This document shows positions 7,301 to 17,060 of a DNA stretch of 64,000 bases, piece after piece. The number at the start of each line of letters is the position of its first letter. Positions within the stretch are counted from its first letter, which is position 1. The notes under the pieces were generated by a model that searched no databases, was not told where the DNA came from, and saw nothing but the letters and a program-made list of their open reading frames with translations. Source of the DNA: Alphaproteobacteria bacterium (GTDB taxonomy: Bacteria > Pseudomonadota > Alphaproteobacteria > Micropepsales > Micropepsaceae); contig CANIHD010000017.1 in assembly GCA_947467345.1 (NCBI GenBank), positions 1 through 64,000 of the forward strand, written 5' to 3'. The position numbers were made by a program, and so were the translations under genes.

Positions 7301-9019
7301 TCAAATGTCGGCGTAGGTGCGAAGTTCTTTCGCGCCACCAGGATGCGTGACAGCGCCATCGCAGGCTTTGCCGACGTTCTGCGCATAGCGCCAGATCGCT
7401 CCGCTGCCGAAAGAGGTGGGCTTCGGCTTCCACGCCGCGCGGCGTTTTGCCAATTCAGCCTCCGACAGCTCGATATCGATCGTGCCCTTCTCAGCATCGA
7501 TGACGATGATGTCGCCGTCTTTGATCAAGCCGATCGGCCCGCCTTCGGCGGCTTCCGGACCAACATGACCGATGCAAAGCCCCCGCGTGGCGCCCGAGAA
7601 ACGTCCATCAGTGACAAGCGCGATTTTATCGGAAATGCCTTGGCCATAGATCGCGGCCGTCGTCGACAGCATCTCGCGCATGCCGGGCCCGCCTTTGGGC
7701 CCCTCATAGCGAATGACGATGACGTCGTTCTCTTTGTAGTCCCTCGCCTGCACCGCCGCGAACGCTTCTTCCTCGCAGTCGAACACGCGCGCCGGACCAC
7801 GATGATGCAAATGCTTCAACCCGGCCACTTTGACGATAGCCCCATCGGGCGCCAAAGACCCACGCAAACCAACCACGCCGCCGGTCGGTGCCAGCGGATT
7901 GGTGGCAGCGCGGATGACGTCTTGCTCGGTATTGAATGTCACGCCCGCGAGATTTTCACGTATCGTCTTTCCGGTGATGGTCATGCAGTCGCCATGGAGC
8001 AATCCGGCATCCAGCATGGTGCGCATCAGCACCGGCATACCGCCTGCTTCCCACATGTCCTTGGCGACGTAGCGGCCACCCGGCTTGAGATCGGCGAGGT
8101 AAGGCGTGCGCTTGAAAATAGCTGCAACGTCGAAGAGGTCGAATTTGATGCCTGCCTCATGCGCCATCGCCGGCAAATGCAGCGCGCCATTTGTCGAACC
8201 GCCAGTGGCGGCAACGACTGCCGCTGCGTTCTCGAACGCTTCGCGCGTGCAGATATCGCGCGGGCGAAGGTTTTTCTCGAGCAAATCCATGACCGTTTTG
8301 CCAGCCATCAGCGCGAAATCATCGCGCGCCAACACTGCCGCGGGCGGACCTGCCGAATAGGGCAAGGCGAGGCCGATGGCTTCGGACACGCACGCCATCG
8401 TGTTGGCAGTGAATTGTCCACCGCAGGCGCCCGCGCCGGGGCACGCCACGCATTCCAGCTCGTGCAACTCGTCCGTGTCCATCTTGCCAGCAGAATATTT
8501 GCCGACGCCTTCGAACACATCGACCACGGTCACGTCCTTGCCGCGGAAACGCCCGGGCATGATGGAGCCGCCATAGAGAAACACGCTCGGCACATTCAGG
8601 CGCAACATGGCCATCATCATGCCAGGCAGAGATTTATCGCAACCGGCAATGCCAACAAGTGCATCATAGGAATGGCCGCGCATGGTCAGTTCGACGGAAT
8701 CGGCGATGACTTCGCGCGACACCAGCGAAGATTTCATGCCCTCATGTCCCATCGCGATGCCGTCGGTGACGGTGATGGTGCAGAATTCGCGCGGCGTACC
8801 GCCGGCCTCCTTCACGCCCTTTTTGGCCGATTGCGCCTGGCGCATCAGCGCGATGTTGCAAGGCGCGGATTCATTCCAGCATGAAGCAACGCCGACAAAA
8901 GGTTGGTTGATCTCGGCCTCGGTCAGCCCCATCGCGTAATAATAAGAGCGGTGCGGTGCGCGCTCCGGCCCTTCGGTGACGTGGCGGGAGGGAAGTTTGG
9001 ATTTGTCGAATTTTCTCAT
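7301..9019 (-). CDS. ilvD: Dihydroxy-acid dehydratase
   Basis: A 572-residue member of the IlvD/EDD family. It dehydrates 2,3-dihydroxy-isovalerate and -methylvalerate to the 2-oxo acids of valine and isoleucine synthesis in the cytoplasm. The expected iron-sulfur cysteines are present: Cys54 (SAPCN), Cys127 (AGCDKS) and Cys199 (CPGAGACGG). Three cluster cysteines are typical of the [2Fe-2S] subclass. Length is normal. The gene starts 19 bp downstream of valS on the same strand, so the two may share a transcript. It converges with the Sel1 gene. Confidence 0.95.
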   Translation of the reverse strand: MRKFDKSKLPSRHVTEGPERAPHRSYYYAMGLTEAEINQPFVGVASCWNESAPCNIALMRQAQSAKKGVKEAGGTPREFCTITVTDGIAMGHEGMKSSLVSREVIADSVELTMRGHSYDALVGIAGCDKSLPGMMMAMLRLNVPSVFLYGGSIMPGRFRGKDVTVVDVFEGVGKYSAGKMDTDELHELECVACPGAGACGGQFTANTMACVSEAIGLALPYSAGPPAAVLARDDFALMAGKTVMDLLEKNLRPRDICTREAFENAAAVVAATGGSTNGALHLPAMAHEAGIKFDLFDVAAIFKRTPYLADLKPGGRYVAKDMWEAGGMPVLMRTMLDAGLLHGDCMTITGKTIRENLAGVTFNTEQDVIRAATNPLAPTGGVVGLRGSLAPDGAIVKVAGLKHLHHRGPARVFDCEEEAFAAVQARDYKENDVIVIRYEGPKGGPGMREMLSTTAAIYGQGISDKIALVTDGRFSGATRGLCIGHVGPEAAEGGPIGLIKDGDIIVIDAEKGTIDIELSEAELAKRRAAWKPKPTSFGSGAIWRYAQNVGKACDGAVTHPGGAKELRTYADI

Positions 9020-9038
9020 GACAGATGTTCCAGTCTTG

Positions 9039-11690
9039 TTACTGCAAACGCGCCAAGGATTCTTCCAATCGGCTTTTGAGAAGCACGGCTTCAGCCCGCT
9101 TCTCCTTCTGCTCCTCGATCACCTCTTCCGGCGCTTTGGAAACAAAAGTGGGGTTTGAAAGCTTGGAATCAAACCGTGCGATTTCGCCCTCGGCCTTTTT
9201 CACGTCCCTCTCCAGCCGCGCGCGCTCCTTGGCAAAGTCGATGACATCGCCAAGTGGCAGAGCGGCCACAGCTTCGCCGACCACGAATTGTGCCGAACCC
9301 TTGGGGAACGCATCGCCTTCCTGCACATCGGAGAGACGCGCGAGGGTAAGAACCAGATCGCGATGACGCGCCAGGCGTTCCTTCGATTGCGGGCTCGCAT
9401 CATTCAGAATAAGGGGCATGCGCGCCGATGGCGGAACGTTCATTTCCGCGCGCACGCTGCGTACACCGGAAATCAGCGCGATCAGCCACTCCATTTCGGC
9501 GCGCGCCGCTTCGTCGTTGGGAAGGCCCGAGACATCCGGCCATGACGATTCCATCAGAAGACCGTCGCGCGGCGCGGTCTCTTCCGCGGTCCGCGCCCAC
9601 AATTCCTCGGTGATGAACGGCATGAAGGGATGCAGAAGCGCGAGAATCTGATCGCGCACATAGGCGGCAGTCGCGCGCGATTCCGCTTTCGCCACCTCGT
9701 CGCTGCCGTTCAGGATCGGCTTGCTGAATTCCAGATACCAATCGCAAAACACGTCATAGACGAAATGGTAGATGGCACCCGCGGCGTCATTGAAGCGATA
9801 GGATTCCAGCCCGCGCGTCACCTCCCCCGCCACGCGCGCGGTTTCGCCCAGTATCCAGCGATTGACGTTCTGCTTCGCCGCAGCCGGATCGAAATCGGCG
9901 CGCCGCACGCATTGGTTTATTTCGCAGAAGCGCGAAGCATTCCACAATTTGGTTCCGAAATTGCGGCAGGTCTCGACGCGCGACAGGCCAAGGCGAATAT
10001 CCTTGCCCTGCCCGGCCGCGATCGACAACGCGAAGCGAAGCGCGTCAGTGCCGTATTCCGAGATGATGTCGAGGGGATCGACGACGTTCCCCTTCGTCTT
10101 CGACATTTTCTGGCCCTTCTCATCAAGGACCCGATTGTGAATGAAGACATCGCGGAACGGCACTTCGCCGGTGAAATGAATCCCCATCATCATCATCCGG
10201 GCCACCCAGAAGAAGATGATGTCAAACGCGGTGACCAGCACCGAAGTCGGATAAAACCGTGCCAGCTCCGGCGTCTTTTCGGGCCAGCCCATGGTCGAGA
10301 ACGGCCACAAAGCCGAGGAGAACCAGGTGTCGAGCACGTCTTCATCACGGCGAAGCGCAACGGCCTTGCCGTAATGCGCGGTGGCGGCTTCTATCGCTTC
10401 CGCCTCGGTTTCCTCGACAAACACGTATTTATCCGGCCCGTACCACGCCGGAATCTGATGACCCCACCAGAGCTGACGCGAAATGCACCAGGGCTGAATG
10501 TTGCGCATCCAGCTGTAATAGACATTGGTCCATTGCTCCGGCACGAAGCGCGTGCGGCCATCTTCCACCGCCTTGATCGCCTTGTCGGCTAGCGGCTGCA
10601 CGTTCAAATACCATTGCTCGGTCATATACGGCTCGAGCACGACCGACTTGCTTTTCTCGTCATGCGGCACCGCATGCGTGATGTCGTCGATCTTTTCGAT
10701 CAGACCCAGAGCTTCAAGATCGGCGACGATTTTCTTACGCGCGTCGAAACGGTCGAGCCCGCGATAGTCAGCGGGCACGTTGTCGTTCAACGCGGCTTCG
10801 GTCGTGAAAATATTAATCAGCTTCAGACCGTGACGCTTGCCGACTTCGAAATCGTTGAAATCGTGCGCCGGTGTGATCTTCACCGCGCCCGAACCTTTCT
10901 CGGGATCGGCATATTCGTCGGCGACAATCGGAATCAATCGATCCGACAATGGCAGGCGCACCTGCTTGCCGACCAGATGCTTGTAGCGCCCATCATCCGG
11001 ATGCACCGCCACGCCGGTATCGCCCAGCATCGTTTCCGGGCGCGATGTCGCGACCACAACGAAATCATCGGTGCCTTCGATCGGATATTTGAGATGCCAG
11101 AGCTTGCCCTTGATCTCGATGTTTTCCACTTCGAGATCGGACACCGCGGTTTGTAAACGCGGGTCCCAATTCACCAGCCGATTGTCTTTGTAGATCAGCC
11201 CTTCTTTATGCAGCCGGACGAAGACTTTCAGCACGGCACGCGACAGCCCTTCGTCCATCGTGAAACGTTCGCGGCTCCAATCCGCCGAGGAGCCGAGTTT
11301 GCGCAATTGGCGCATGATGGTGCCGCCGGATTCTTCCTTCCAGCTCCACACCGCCTCGAGAAATTTTTCCCGGCCCAGCCCTTTGCGGCTTTCCTGCCGC
11401 GCCGCCAATTGCCGTTCGACAACCATCTGCGTAGCGATGCCGGCATGGTCGGTGCCCGGCTGCCACAGAACATCCATGCCCTTCATGCGCGCGAAACGCG
11501 CAAGGGCATCCTGCAAACTATTGTTGAGCGCGTGGCCGACATGAAGACTGCCGGTCACGTTGGGCGGCGGAATGACGATGGAGTACGCGGGTGCGCCCGG
11601 GCGGCGGCCAGCGGCGAAAATGCCTGCCTTCTCCCACTGGGCATAGATGCGATCTTCGACCTCGTCCGGCCGAAATGTCTTGTCGAGCAT
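9039..11690 (-). CDS. valS: Valyl-tRNA synthetase
   Basis: An 883-residue class Ia aminoacyl-tRNA synthetase. It carries the HIGH-type motif HVGH (residues 50-53) in [13 protein letters not shown] and the KMSKS-type motif KMSKTKGN. The CP1 editing domain and the anticodon-binding region ([31 protein letters not shown]) are recognisable. The C-terminal coiled-coil arm ([19 protein letters not shown]) is typical of ValRS. It lies downstream of popZ with a 114-bp gap, the order seen in Caulobacter. Confidence 0.97.
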   Translation of the reverse strand: MLDKTFRPDEVEDRIYAQWEKAGIFAAGRRPGAPAYSIVIPPPNVTGSLHVGHALNNSLQDALARFARMKGMDVLWQPGTDHAGIATQMVVERQLAARQESRKGLGREKFLEAVWSWKEESGGTIMRQLRKLGSSADWSRERFTMDEGLSRAVLKVFVRLHKEGLIYKDNRLVNWDPRLQTAVSDLEVENIEIKGKLWHLKYPIEGTDDFVVVATSRPETMLGDTGVAVHPDDGRYKHLVGKQVRLPLSDRLIPIVADEYADPEKGSGAVKITPAHDFNDFEVGKRHGLKLINIFTTEAALNDNVPADYRGLDRFDARKKIVADLEALGLIEKIDDITHAVPHDEKSKSVVLEPYMTEQWYLNVQPLADKAIKAVEDGRTRFVPEQWTNVYYSWMRNIQPWCISRQLWWGHQIPAWYGPDKYVFVEETEAEAIEAATAHYGKAVALRRDEDVLDTWFSSALWPFSTMGWPEKTPELARFYPTSVLVTAFDIIFFWVARMMMMGIHFTGEVPFRDVFIHNRVLDEKGQKMSKTKGNVVDPLDIISEYGTDALRFALSIAAGQGKDIRLGLSRVETCRNFGTKLWNASRFCEINQCVRRADFDPAAAKQNVNRWILGETARVAGEVTRGLESYRFNDAAGAIYHFVYDVFCDWYLEFSKPILNGSDEVAKAESRATAAYVRDQILALLHPFMPFITEELWARTAEETAPRDGLLMESSWPDVSGLPNDEAARAEMEWLIALISGVRSVRAEMNVPPSARMPLILNDASPQSKERLARHRDLVLTLARLSDVQEGDAFPKGSAQFVVGEAVAALPLGDVIDFAKERARLERDVKKAEGEIARFDSKLSNPTFVSKAPEEVIEEQKEKRAEAVLLKSRLEESLARLQ

Positions 11691-11804
11691 AGGAAAACCT
11701 GAAGAAACGGGAGACCTTAGGAAACCGGTTGGACAAGTACGTCAAGAGGGCCCTCGCCCTTCCGGACGCCCTCTACCAAACCGATTGGTGGGAAGTCCGG
11801 AGTC

Positions 11805-12428
11805 TTAACGCCTGCGTGCGGATACGGCGCGCGCAATTTCCTTTTGTACCGCGGCCTCAATGAGGGAAGGCAGATTGGAATCCATCCAGTCGCGGATCAG
11901 AGGGTTAAGCCTGTCAAAGACTTCGGCCTGATTGCTCAGGACCCATTCCTTCAGCACCGGATCGAACGAGCTCTGGATGGCGTGAATAAAGAGCGCGTCC
12001 AAGCCTCCGCCAGCCGGCGGCGCGGCGCGTTGGACCTCGGAACTGTCCTGATCGATCCCTTCCAGAACCCGCTCAACGGCGCTTCTGGTGCGGTCTGAAA
12101 TGAGGTCGTCTGCATCGGCCGTCATGGTCTGCTCCGGTACTTCCGGGACCTCATCGGCAGCCTGAAATTCAATGTCGTCGTCAATTGGTTCCGGAGCCGG
12201 CGGTGGGGGCGTATGCACTGGCGCGGGCGGCGCCACAAAATCGTCGGTAACTTCTTCCGTCAGCTCCAGCACTTCCGTGTCGAACACGGGCGCGGGTTCC
12301 GGCTCAGCCGCGGCTACCGGAGCTTTGTCGGGTTCGGACGCTTCCGGCTGGTCCTCGGAGATGATCTTCCGGATGGAGGCGAGAATTTCCTCAATGGTCG
12401 GCTCGTGTTGCGGTTCGGCAGCGGTCAT
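11805..12428 (-). CDS. popZ: PopZ-family polar organising protein (DUF2497)
   Basis: A 207-residue protein with the hallmark architecture of PopZ. A short N-terminal helix (TIEEILASIRKIISED) recruits client proteins. A long acidic Pro/Glu/Ala-rich linker (about residues 25-110) follows. The C-terminal helical oligomerisation domain contains DPVLKEWVLSNQAEVFDRL and ends in RRR. In Caulobacter, PopZ forms a polar matrix that anchors ParB/parS and recruits cell-cycle regulators. The synteny with valS supports the call. DivK and PleD, which are polar cell-cycle regulators, are also encoded in this window. Confidence 0.92.
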   Translation of the reverse strand: MTAAEPQHEPTIEEILASIRKIISEDQPEASEPDKAPVAAAEPEPAPVFDTEVLELTEEVTDDFVAPPAPVHTPPPPAPEPIDDDIEFQAADEVPEVPEQTMTADADDLISDRTRSAVERVLEGIDQDSSEVQRAAPPAGGGLDALFIHAIQSSFDPVLKEWVLSNQAEVFDRLNPLIRDWMDSNLPSLIEAAVQKEIARAVSARRR

Positions 12429-12571
12429 CGAGAACTTCCGGTCAGAGGCGGCTTGGGGCCGAATTTGTAGGGCTTCGAACCTAAGACAGCCACAATAGAA
12501 ACGCCAGATCGGGTTAAATTTGCCTTTCGACGCGCGCCAAAACCCCGGCGCCCGAAAGACGTGTCATGAAT

Positions 12572-13219
12572 TTAAAATACGAAACCCGCATCGCGCGCGA
12601 AGCCCGGCAGGACCGGCACTTGCGCATCGAACGCCGCGCGTTCGCTGAGCGAGCCTTCGGCCTTCACGTAAAGCCGCGCCCGCGCCGTTCCGCCTTCGCT
12701 GACGACACCGACCAGACGCCCGCCATCCTTCAACTGCCCAAGCAGCGTCTCAGGGCGTTTATAGGCGGCGCCGTTCAGGAAAATAACGTCATAGGGATCA
12801 CCCGCCGAATGGCCACCCGCTAACGCGCCCTGCACGACACGGACATTGGCCAAGCCTTGCAGATTCTCGCGCGCGGTTTTGACCAGGGCTTCGTCTTCTT
12901 CGAGGGCCACAACCCTGGCAGCCAGGCGCGCCAGAATGGCCGACGAATAGCCTGTGGTACAGCCGACATCGAGCACCGTATCGCTGGGTCGGATGCCCGC
13001 GAGCTGAACCAATTTGGCGAAGCAGCGTGGATCGAGCAAAAAGCGCCCGGTTTGGACCTCCGGGCAGCCTTCCATATAGGCCACAGTCTGGAGATGGGCG
13101 GGCACGAAGCGTTCGCGCGCGACATCCATCAGAGCGCCCTGCAGGCGAAGATCCGTGACATCATTGGGCCGCACCTGGCTGTCCACCATGGCGAGGCGCT
13201 GCGTGGCAAAATCCGACAT
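12572..13219 (-). CDS. Protein-L-isoaspartate O-methyltransferase family protein
   Basis: A roughly 215-residue protein of the Pcm family. DSQVRPNDV near the N-terminus is characteristic of the alphaproteobacterial branch. Motif I is VLDVGCTTGYSSA and binds S-adenosylmethionine; FLNGAA and GGRLVGVV follow. The family repairs isoaspartyl residues, but this branch differs from classical Pcm in motif I (GCTTGYSSA instead of GSGY), so the substrate is less certain. The ATG at 13219 gives the family's usual N-terminus; an upstream TTG adds 19 unlikely residues. It lies 143 bp upstream of popZ; tolC, which sits near here in Caulobacter, is absent. Confidence 0.85.
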   Translation of the reverse strand: MSDFATQRLAMVDSQVRPNDVTDLRLQGALMDVARERFVPAHLQTVAYMEGCPEVQTGRFLLDPRCFAKLVQLAGIRPSDTVLDVGCTTGYSSAILARLAARVVALEEDEALVKTARENLQGLANVRVVQGALAGGHSAGDPYDVIFLNGAAYKRPETLLGQLKDGGRLVGVVSEGGTARARLYVKAEGSLSERAAFDAQVPVLPGFARDAGFVF

Positions 13220-13422
13220 GTGAGCGCGCGGGTAAGATACGAAGCGGCTTATATCGGGCGGGCAAGGCCCTGACAACGCGGGGCATCGCCGCGCGGAGCG
13301 GTTCTCCCCCGTTCATTCTCCATCGGCCATTCTCGTTCGTCATTCTCTGGTCGGCTGAGCATTGTCCCGGCTTCCCGCCTTCTGTTATAGGCACCCACCA
13401 CCTGCGCTTCCGCGCAGCGGAC

Positions 13423-13496
13423 GGCCACGTGGCGGAGTGGTGACGCAACGGTCTGCAAAACCGTGAACCCCGGTTCAATTCCGGGCGTGGCCTCCA
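13423..13496 (+). tRNA. tRNA-Cys (anticodon GCA), CCA encoded
   Basis: Acceptor strands ggccacg (13423-13429) and cgtggcc (13486-13492) pair. The discriminator is T and CCA is encoded at 13494-13496. The anticodon stem-loop acggt-ctgcaaa-accgt gives GCA, and the T-arm is cccggttcaattccggg. The 74-nt length is normal. Confidence 0.96.
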
Positions 13497-13729
13497 GTCT
13501 TCTTCGGCACGTTTAGTCGACGCGATGCGTGATTCGGTAACCGATTTGAATCGAATCCGTTGAGTTGTGGCTTCCCCCACCCGCACACTCAAAGTCCGAA
13601 ACACCCGCGCATCCGGCGCGCAGCCGCCATTCTTGCAATACAAATCAATCTGTTAACCAATTCTTTACCTTAAGGGCGCAACTTCCCAGCGTCTTCCATT
13701 GAAGACACCCCACCATTACCCAATGACTT

Positions 13730-13759
13730 GAGGCCGGAGAAAATCCCGCCTCTTTTTTT
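13730..13759 (+). terminator. Probable intrinsic terminator
   Basis: An imperfect hairpin (gaggccgg at 13730-13737 with cccgcctc at 13745-13752, one mismatch) is followed by seven T residues on the plus strand. It is the only terminator-like element downstream of tRNA-Cys. The 230 bases between the tRNA and this hairpin (13497-13729) hold no recognisable gene. Confidence 0.5.
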
Positions 13760-13774
13760 GGGCGCGCGCCCGCG

Positions 13775-14113
13775 TCACTTGCTGGCCGCAGCTGCTTTGG
13801 CGGCACGACGCGCCGCCTGGCGCCGCCCCCACCAAACTTCCACACGGCGGCGAAATCTGCGCACGACTCCCAGATCGATCGACAGAATCAAAAGGCCAAG
13901 CGGCGCCATCCAAAGGCCAAGTATGGGAAGAAATCCCAAGATGGCGCCAATGACCAACGCAATGCCCATCAGGATTCGCACAGGCTTGGAACCCGGAACC
14001 GGCACGGAATAGCCCGCGAATTTTATGCGGCGGCCGGTTGGTTTGGGGTTTTGTTCAGGTTCTGCCAATGCCGGCTCCTGGAATGAATTTGCTATAGAAA
14101 TGGCTACGAGCAT
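13775..14113 (-). CDS. Small inner-membrane protein, conserved in alphaproteobacteria
   Basis: A 112-residue protein with two adjacent membrane segments (about residues 48-64 and 68-82, in ILMGIALVIGAILGFLPI and LGLWMAPLGLLILSID). An Arg-rich cytoplasmic tail (RRFRRRVEVWWGRRQAARR) follows. A PVPGSKPVR motif precedes the first membrane segment. This arrangement recurs in unnamed small membrane proteins of related genera; no activity is known. It is divergent from tRNA-Asn, 33 bp away. Confidence 0.65.
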   Translation of the reverse strand: MLVAISIANSFQEPALAEPEQNPKPTGRRIKFAGYSVPVPGSKPVRILMGIALVIGAILGFLPILGLWMAPLGLLILSIDLGVVRRFRRRVEVWWGRRQAARRAAKAAAASK

Positions 14114-14146
14114 GCGTTAGACAACCCGACCGATCAAGAATGCTGT

Positions 14147-14222
14147 TCCTCGGTAGCTCAGTCGGTAGAGCAAGCGGCTGTTAACCGCTGGGTCGCTGGT
14201 TCGAGTCCGGCCCGAGGAGCCA
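14147..14222 (+). tRNA. tRNA-Asn (anticodon GTT), CCA encoded
   Basis: Acceptor strands tcctcgg (14147-14153) and ccgagga (14212-14218) pair. The discriminator is G and CCA is at 14220-14222. The anticodon arm gcgg-ctgttaa-ccgc gives GTT; the T-loop ttcgagt is canonical. The DNA just downstream (14223-14374) shows no gene and leads into two truncated genes. Confidence 0.96.
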
Positions 14223-14374
14223 ACCTTATAATCAGCCACTAAAACCTTTGGTTCCGTCCGGACATCACAGTTCGGCGATGACGAGGCTGCGTGTGGAGTA
14301 GATGGGGTCTAAACGTCTCTGGAGTCCGGCTGCCTTGGCGTTCCCCAAGTCAGGCGGCGGCTCGCCCAATACTC

Positions 14375-14577
14375 TCACTTCAAATACACCGCCTCAAACC
14401 GCGCCAGGGGCGCCATGCGGGCGCGGTTGAGCGTCAGCTGGTCTCCGTTCAGCGAATAAATGTCGACCCCGCCCAAGACCTCAAAGAACGCCGTCTCCAC
14501 ATCCATGCCTTGCAGGCACGCCATCTTGGTGGAGGCAATCTGAGTGAACCTGATGCGCGAGGCAGCTTCCTCGACGG
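14375..14577 (-). pseudogene. C-terminal remnant of a META/HslJ-domain protein
   Basis: The last about 67 codons on the minus strand read as the end of a META (HslJ-like) domain: RIRFTQIASTKMAC, then ETAFFEVLGG and the strand pair DIYSLNGDQLTL, ending at a TGA at 14375. The STxMAC signature and the length to the stop fit the family. Upstream of about 14577 the similarity ends abruptly and the opposite strand becomes a sialidase-like reading frame. The N-terminal part, signal peptide and start are therefore missing. The boundary is approximate to within some ten bases. Confidence 0.6.
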
Positions 14578-15235
14578 ACCCAAAATGCATTCGGTCATTA
14601 TTGACCCGCGCGACCCGGCCCATATGTATTTCGCCATGTCCAGCGGCGGTGTGCACGAAACGCACGACAAAGGCCTTAACTGGACTCCGCTGGTGGAGGG
14701 GCTGGAGGTCGTCGACGGCTTCGACGCGTCCAATATCGCGTTTCATGATCCGCATTGCGTGCGGCTTTGCCCGAGCAATCCCGATCGCCTCAATCAGCAG
14801 AACCATTGCGGGATATATCGGCTGGATCGTCCGTCTACAGAGTGGATCCGCGTTGGCCGTAACATGCCGGCCGAGATCGGCGATATTGGATTTCCGATGG
14901 TCGTTCATCCGCGCGACGACCGCACGATCTGGGTCTTTCCGATGGACGGTTCAACCGTCTGGCCGCGCACCAGCCCGGACGGTATTCCAAATGTCTATGT
15001 GACGCATGACGCGGGCAGTACGTGGAAGGCGCAAGGCAGCGGCCTGCCGCAAGCGCAAGCCTGGTGGACGGTGAAACGCCAGGCCATGTCATCGGATACG
15101 CAAAGCCCGGTCGGCATCTATTTCGGAACGACAAGCGGCGAAGTCTGGATGAGCGACGACGAAGGGGCAGAATGGTCGCGTATCGCGGCACATCTGCCGG
15201 AAATCTACGCGGTCGAAACAGCAGCGCTCAGATAA
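14578..15235 (+). pseudogene. 5'-truncated sialidase/BNR-repeat (VPS10-like) protein
   Basis: The plus-strand reading begins abruptly at GPKMHSVIIDPRDP and runs through BNR/Asp-box-like repeats (HETHDKGLNWTPL, VTHDAGSTWKAQ, MSDDEGAEWSRI) to a stop at 15235. This is the C-terminal part of a family of exo-sialidase-like beta-propellers; the N-terminal blades are missing. An ATG at 14585 could still start a 216-residue fragment, but no ribosome-binding site is evident. In related genomes such genes precede a ThiS/MoaD-like gene, and that gene follows here intact. Confidence 0.6.
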
Positions 15236-15240
15236 AGGGT

Positions 15241-15489
15241 TTGATCCCGAGCCCTTTGCGCCCCTATACGCAGGCTCGCGAAGTCGATGCCGAGGGCACC
15301 ACGCTCGCCGAACTTCTTGCCGATCTCGACCGCCAGTTCCCGGGCCTGCGCTTTCGCGTGATCGACGAGCAAGATCATATGCGTCCGCATATGCGCTTTT
15401 TAGTCAATGGTGAGCAGGTGTTCGATATCAAGCATCGCCTTGGCGCCAATGATGCGGTGCATCTGGTGCAGGCGCTCAGCGGTGGATGA
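15241..15489 (+). CDS. ThiS/MoaD-family small sulfur-carrier-like protein
   Basis: An 82-residue beta-grasp protein ending in the carrier-type diglycine (QALSGG). Internal features LAELLADLDRQFPGLRFRV and NGEQVFD match the ThiS/MoaD fold. The C-terminal Gly-Gly suggests thiocarboxylation or adenylation, but no activating ThiF/MoeB gene is near. No ATG is available; TTG at 15241, six bases after the preceding stop, is the best start. AAAGGG is too close to it for a normal site, so coupling to the truncated upstream gene is possible. Confidence 0.65.
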   Translation: MIPSPLRPYTQAREVDAEGTTLAELLADLDRQFPGLRFRVIDEQDHMRPHMRFLVNGEQVFDIKHRLGANDAVHLVQALSGG

Positions 15490-15584
15490 GTTGAAGTGCG
15501 GGTGATTTGAAGTCCGGGCACGCGAATGGCATGATCGCGAGAACGATGCCGTCACGGCACACCGGGAAGATCAGGGAGAAAATC

Positions 15585-16040
15585 ATGAGACTAGCAATCG
15601 CCGCAGCGTTTGCGCTGCTGGCATCCATCGGCGCCGCGCAGGCTGCCGACGCCTCGTCCCTGAATCCTGCCGCGGTCACCTTCAAGCTTCCCGATAAATT
15701 GGTGTGGCGCGATCCGGAAAGCTCGCCGACCAACCAGGCGGTGCTGCATGGCGATCCCACGAAGCCCGGTCTTTATATTGTTGTGAACCGCTTCAAGCCT
15801 GGCAATTTCAGCCAGCCGCACTTTCATCCGAATGACCGTTACGTCACCGTGCTCAAAGGCACGTGGTGGGTGGGCACCGGCAATGTGTGGGATCCGGCCA
15901 CCACCGTCCCAATGCCAACGGGAAGTTTTGTCACTCATTTCGGCAAGCAGGTGCATTACGACGGCGCCAAGGACGAAGAGGTTTGGGTGTTGATCGTGGG
16001 CGAAGGTCCCGCCACGCGCACCGAAGTTGCAAAGCCCTAA
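15585..16040 (+). CDS. Exported cupin-domain protein
   Basis: A 151-residue protein with a signal peptide (ending AAQAAD) and one cupin barrel. Cupin motif 1 is visible as QPHFHPNDRYVTVLKGTWW, with metal-binding His residues; motif 2 is near GSFVTHFGKQVHYDGAK. Substrate unknown. AGGGAG six bases before the ATG decides the start against longer in-frame options. A bidirectional terminator follows 3 bp after the stop. Confidence 0.8.
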   Translation: MRLAIAAAFALLASIGAAQAADASSLNPAAVTFKLPDKLVWRDPESSPTNQAVLHGDPTKPGLYIVVNRFKPGNFSQPHFHPNDRYVTVLKGTWWVGTGNVWDPATTVPMPTGSFVTHFGKQVHYDGAKDEEVWVLIVGEGPATRTEVAKP

Positions 16041-16043
16041 ATA

Positions 16044-16070
16044 AAAACGGGGGCACTGCGCCCCCGTTTT
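16044..16070. terminator. Bidirectional intrinsic terminator
   Basis: A perfect GC-rich stem (cgggggc with gcccccg, loop of five) is flanked by AAAA on one side and TTTT on the other. It lies between the convergent cupin and methyltransferase-like genes and can serve both. Confidence 0.85.
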
Positions 16071-16088
16071 CACTTCAATAATTTTCGC

Positions 16089-16850
16089 TCAGCGCGGCTT
16101 GCGGAAACGCAGCACGTATTGGTCGGTGCGCCCCTGAATGGCATCCGCATTGTTCGGCGTCACATGATCGTCGGCCGGATTGCGCAGAAAATTCCCTTCG
16201 GCCTCGAGAACAAATCCTGCTGCCAGCACTTCCTTTTTCACCGCTTCAGGATCGGAGCGATGATGCGTCTGCGTTTGGGTGAAGCCCGCGCCCGGCGCCG
16301 TCGCGTGGTCGATGATGAGATAGACACCGCCCGGCTTCAACGCCGCGAAGAAGGCCTTGTTCAACGCAACCGTATCGGCGGCGTTGTTGTTCTTGAGGTC
16401 GTGGTAATTCAGGCTCGTCCAGATGATGTCGACCGGTTCGGGCGCAGTGAAATTCGCGTTCGGCGGATTGATGACGACCGTGTTGCCGGAATAGGCCGCT
16501 TCAGCGGCGATGGCTTTCACCGCGTCAGCCGCTTGCGGCCGGCGTGCCATATTCTCCGCCGGCACTGCCGCATAGACTTTGCCCGTCGGGCCTACTGTCT
16601 TCGAGAAGATGCGCGTGAAGTAACCGCCGCCGGGCAGATAATCGACAACCTTGTCGCCCGCCTTCATGGTCGAGAACGCGACCGACTCTCCTGGCTTGCG
16701 ATTGGCGTCACGCTGCTTGTCGGCGGCCGGACGGCTGGCATCGGCGATCGCCGCCTGAATACCGGCATACACTTGCGCCTGTGCATCAGCGGCAAAAACC
16801 GCGCCGGCTAGGCCGAGCGCAGCCACGAGGGCGAGCAAATACTTGATCAT
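16089..16850 (-). CDS. Predicted exported SAM-methyltransferase-fold protein
   Basis: A 253-residue protein with a clear signal peptide (IKYLLALVAALGLAGAVFA, then ADAQA). A Rossmann-type methyltransferase domain follows: VVDYLPGGGYFTRIFSKTVG is a diverged motif I, VDIIWTSLNYHDL resembles motif IV, and LKPGGVYLIIDH follows. Similar proteins are annotated as predicted methyltransferases (COG4798). A periplasmic location is odd, because S-adenosylmethionine is cytoplasmic. GGGAGAA precedes the ATG. It converges with the cupin gene. Confidence 0.75.
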   Translation of the reverse strand: MIKYLLALVAALGLAGAVFAADAQAQVYAGIQAAIADASRPAADKQRDANRKPGESVAFSTMKAGDKVVDYLPGGGYFTRIFSKTVGPTGKVYAAVPAENMARRPQAADAVKAIAAEAAYSGNTVVINPPNANFTAPEPVDIIWTSLNYHDLKNNNAADTVALNKAFFAALKPGGVYLIIDHATAPGAGFTQTQTHHRSDPEAVKKEVLAAGFVLEAEGNFLRNPADDHVTPNNADAIQGRTDQYVLRFRKPR

Positions 16851-17060
16851 GCGATTTCTCCCAAAAGCCGGTGCAGATCATGCGACTCGCCCGGCATTGT
16901 CGTTGCCCCGAGTTTAACCACAGCCACGGTGTAGATCACCTGGGGTGTCCCCAACACATTGACGTGACACCGGCGATTTGGACCCCTTCCGTTTGACTTG
17001 CCCGCATGAGGGTCGGTCGCATAATCATGCGGTCCCAATTCCTCCGACCTCCGGACGCCT

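Noticed and set aside
7343-8884. A 513-codon open frame opposite ilvD
   Set aside because: The ilvD frame carries all catalytic cysteines; the opposite frame is low-complexity.
13161-13643. A 160-codon minus-strand frame covering tRNA-Cys
   Set aside because: It translates a tRNA gene and part of the Pcm gene upstream region; typical spurious annotation.
14291-14577. An N-terminal extension of the sialidase-like frame
   Set aside because: The extension is antisense to a META-domain C-terminus and has no similarity to the propeller family.
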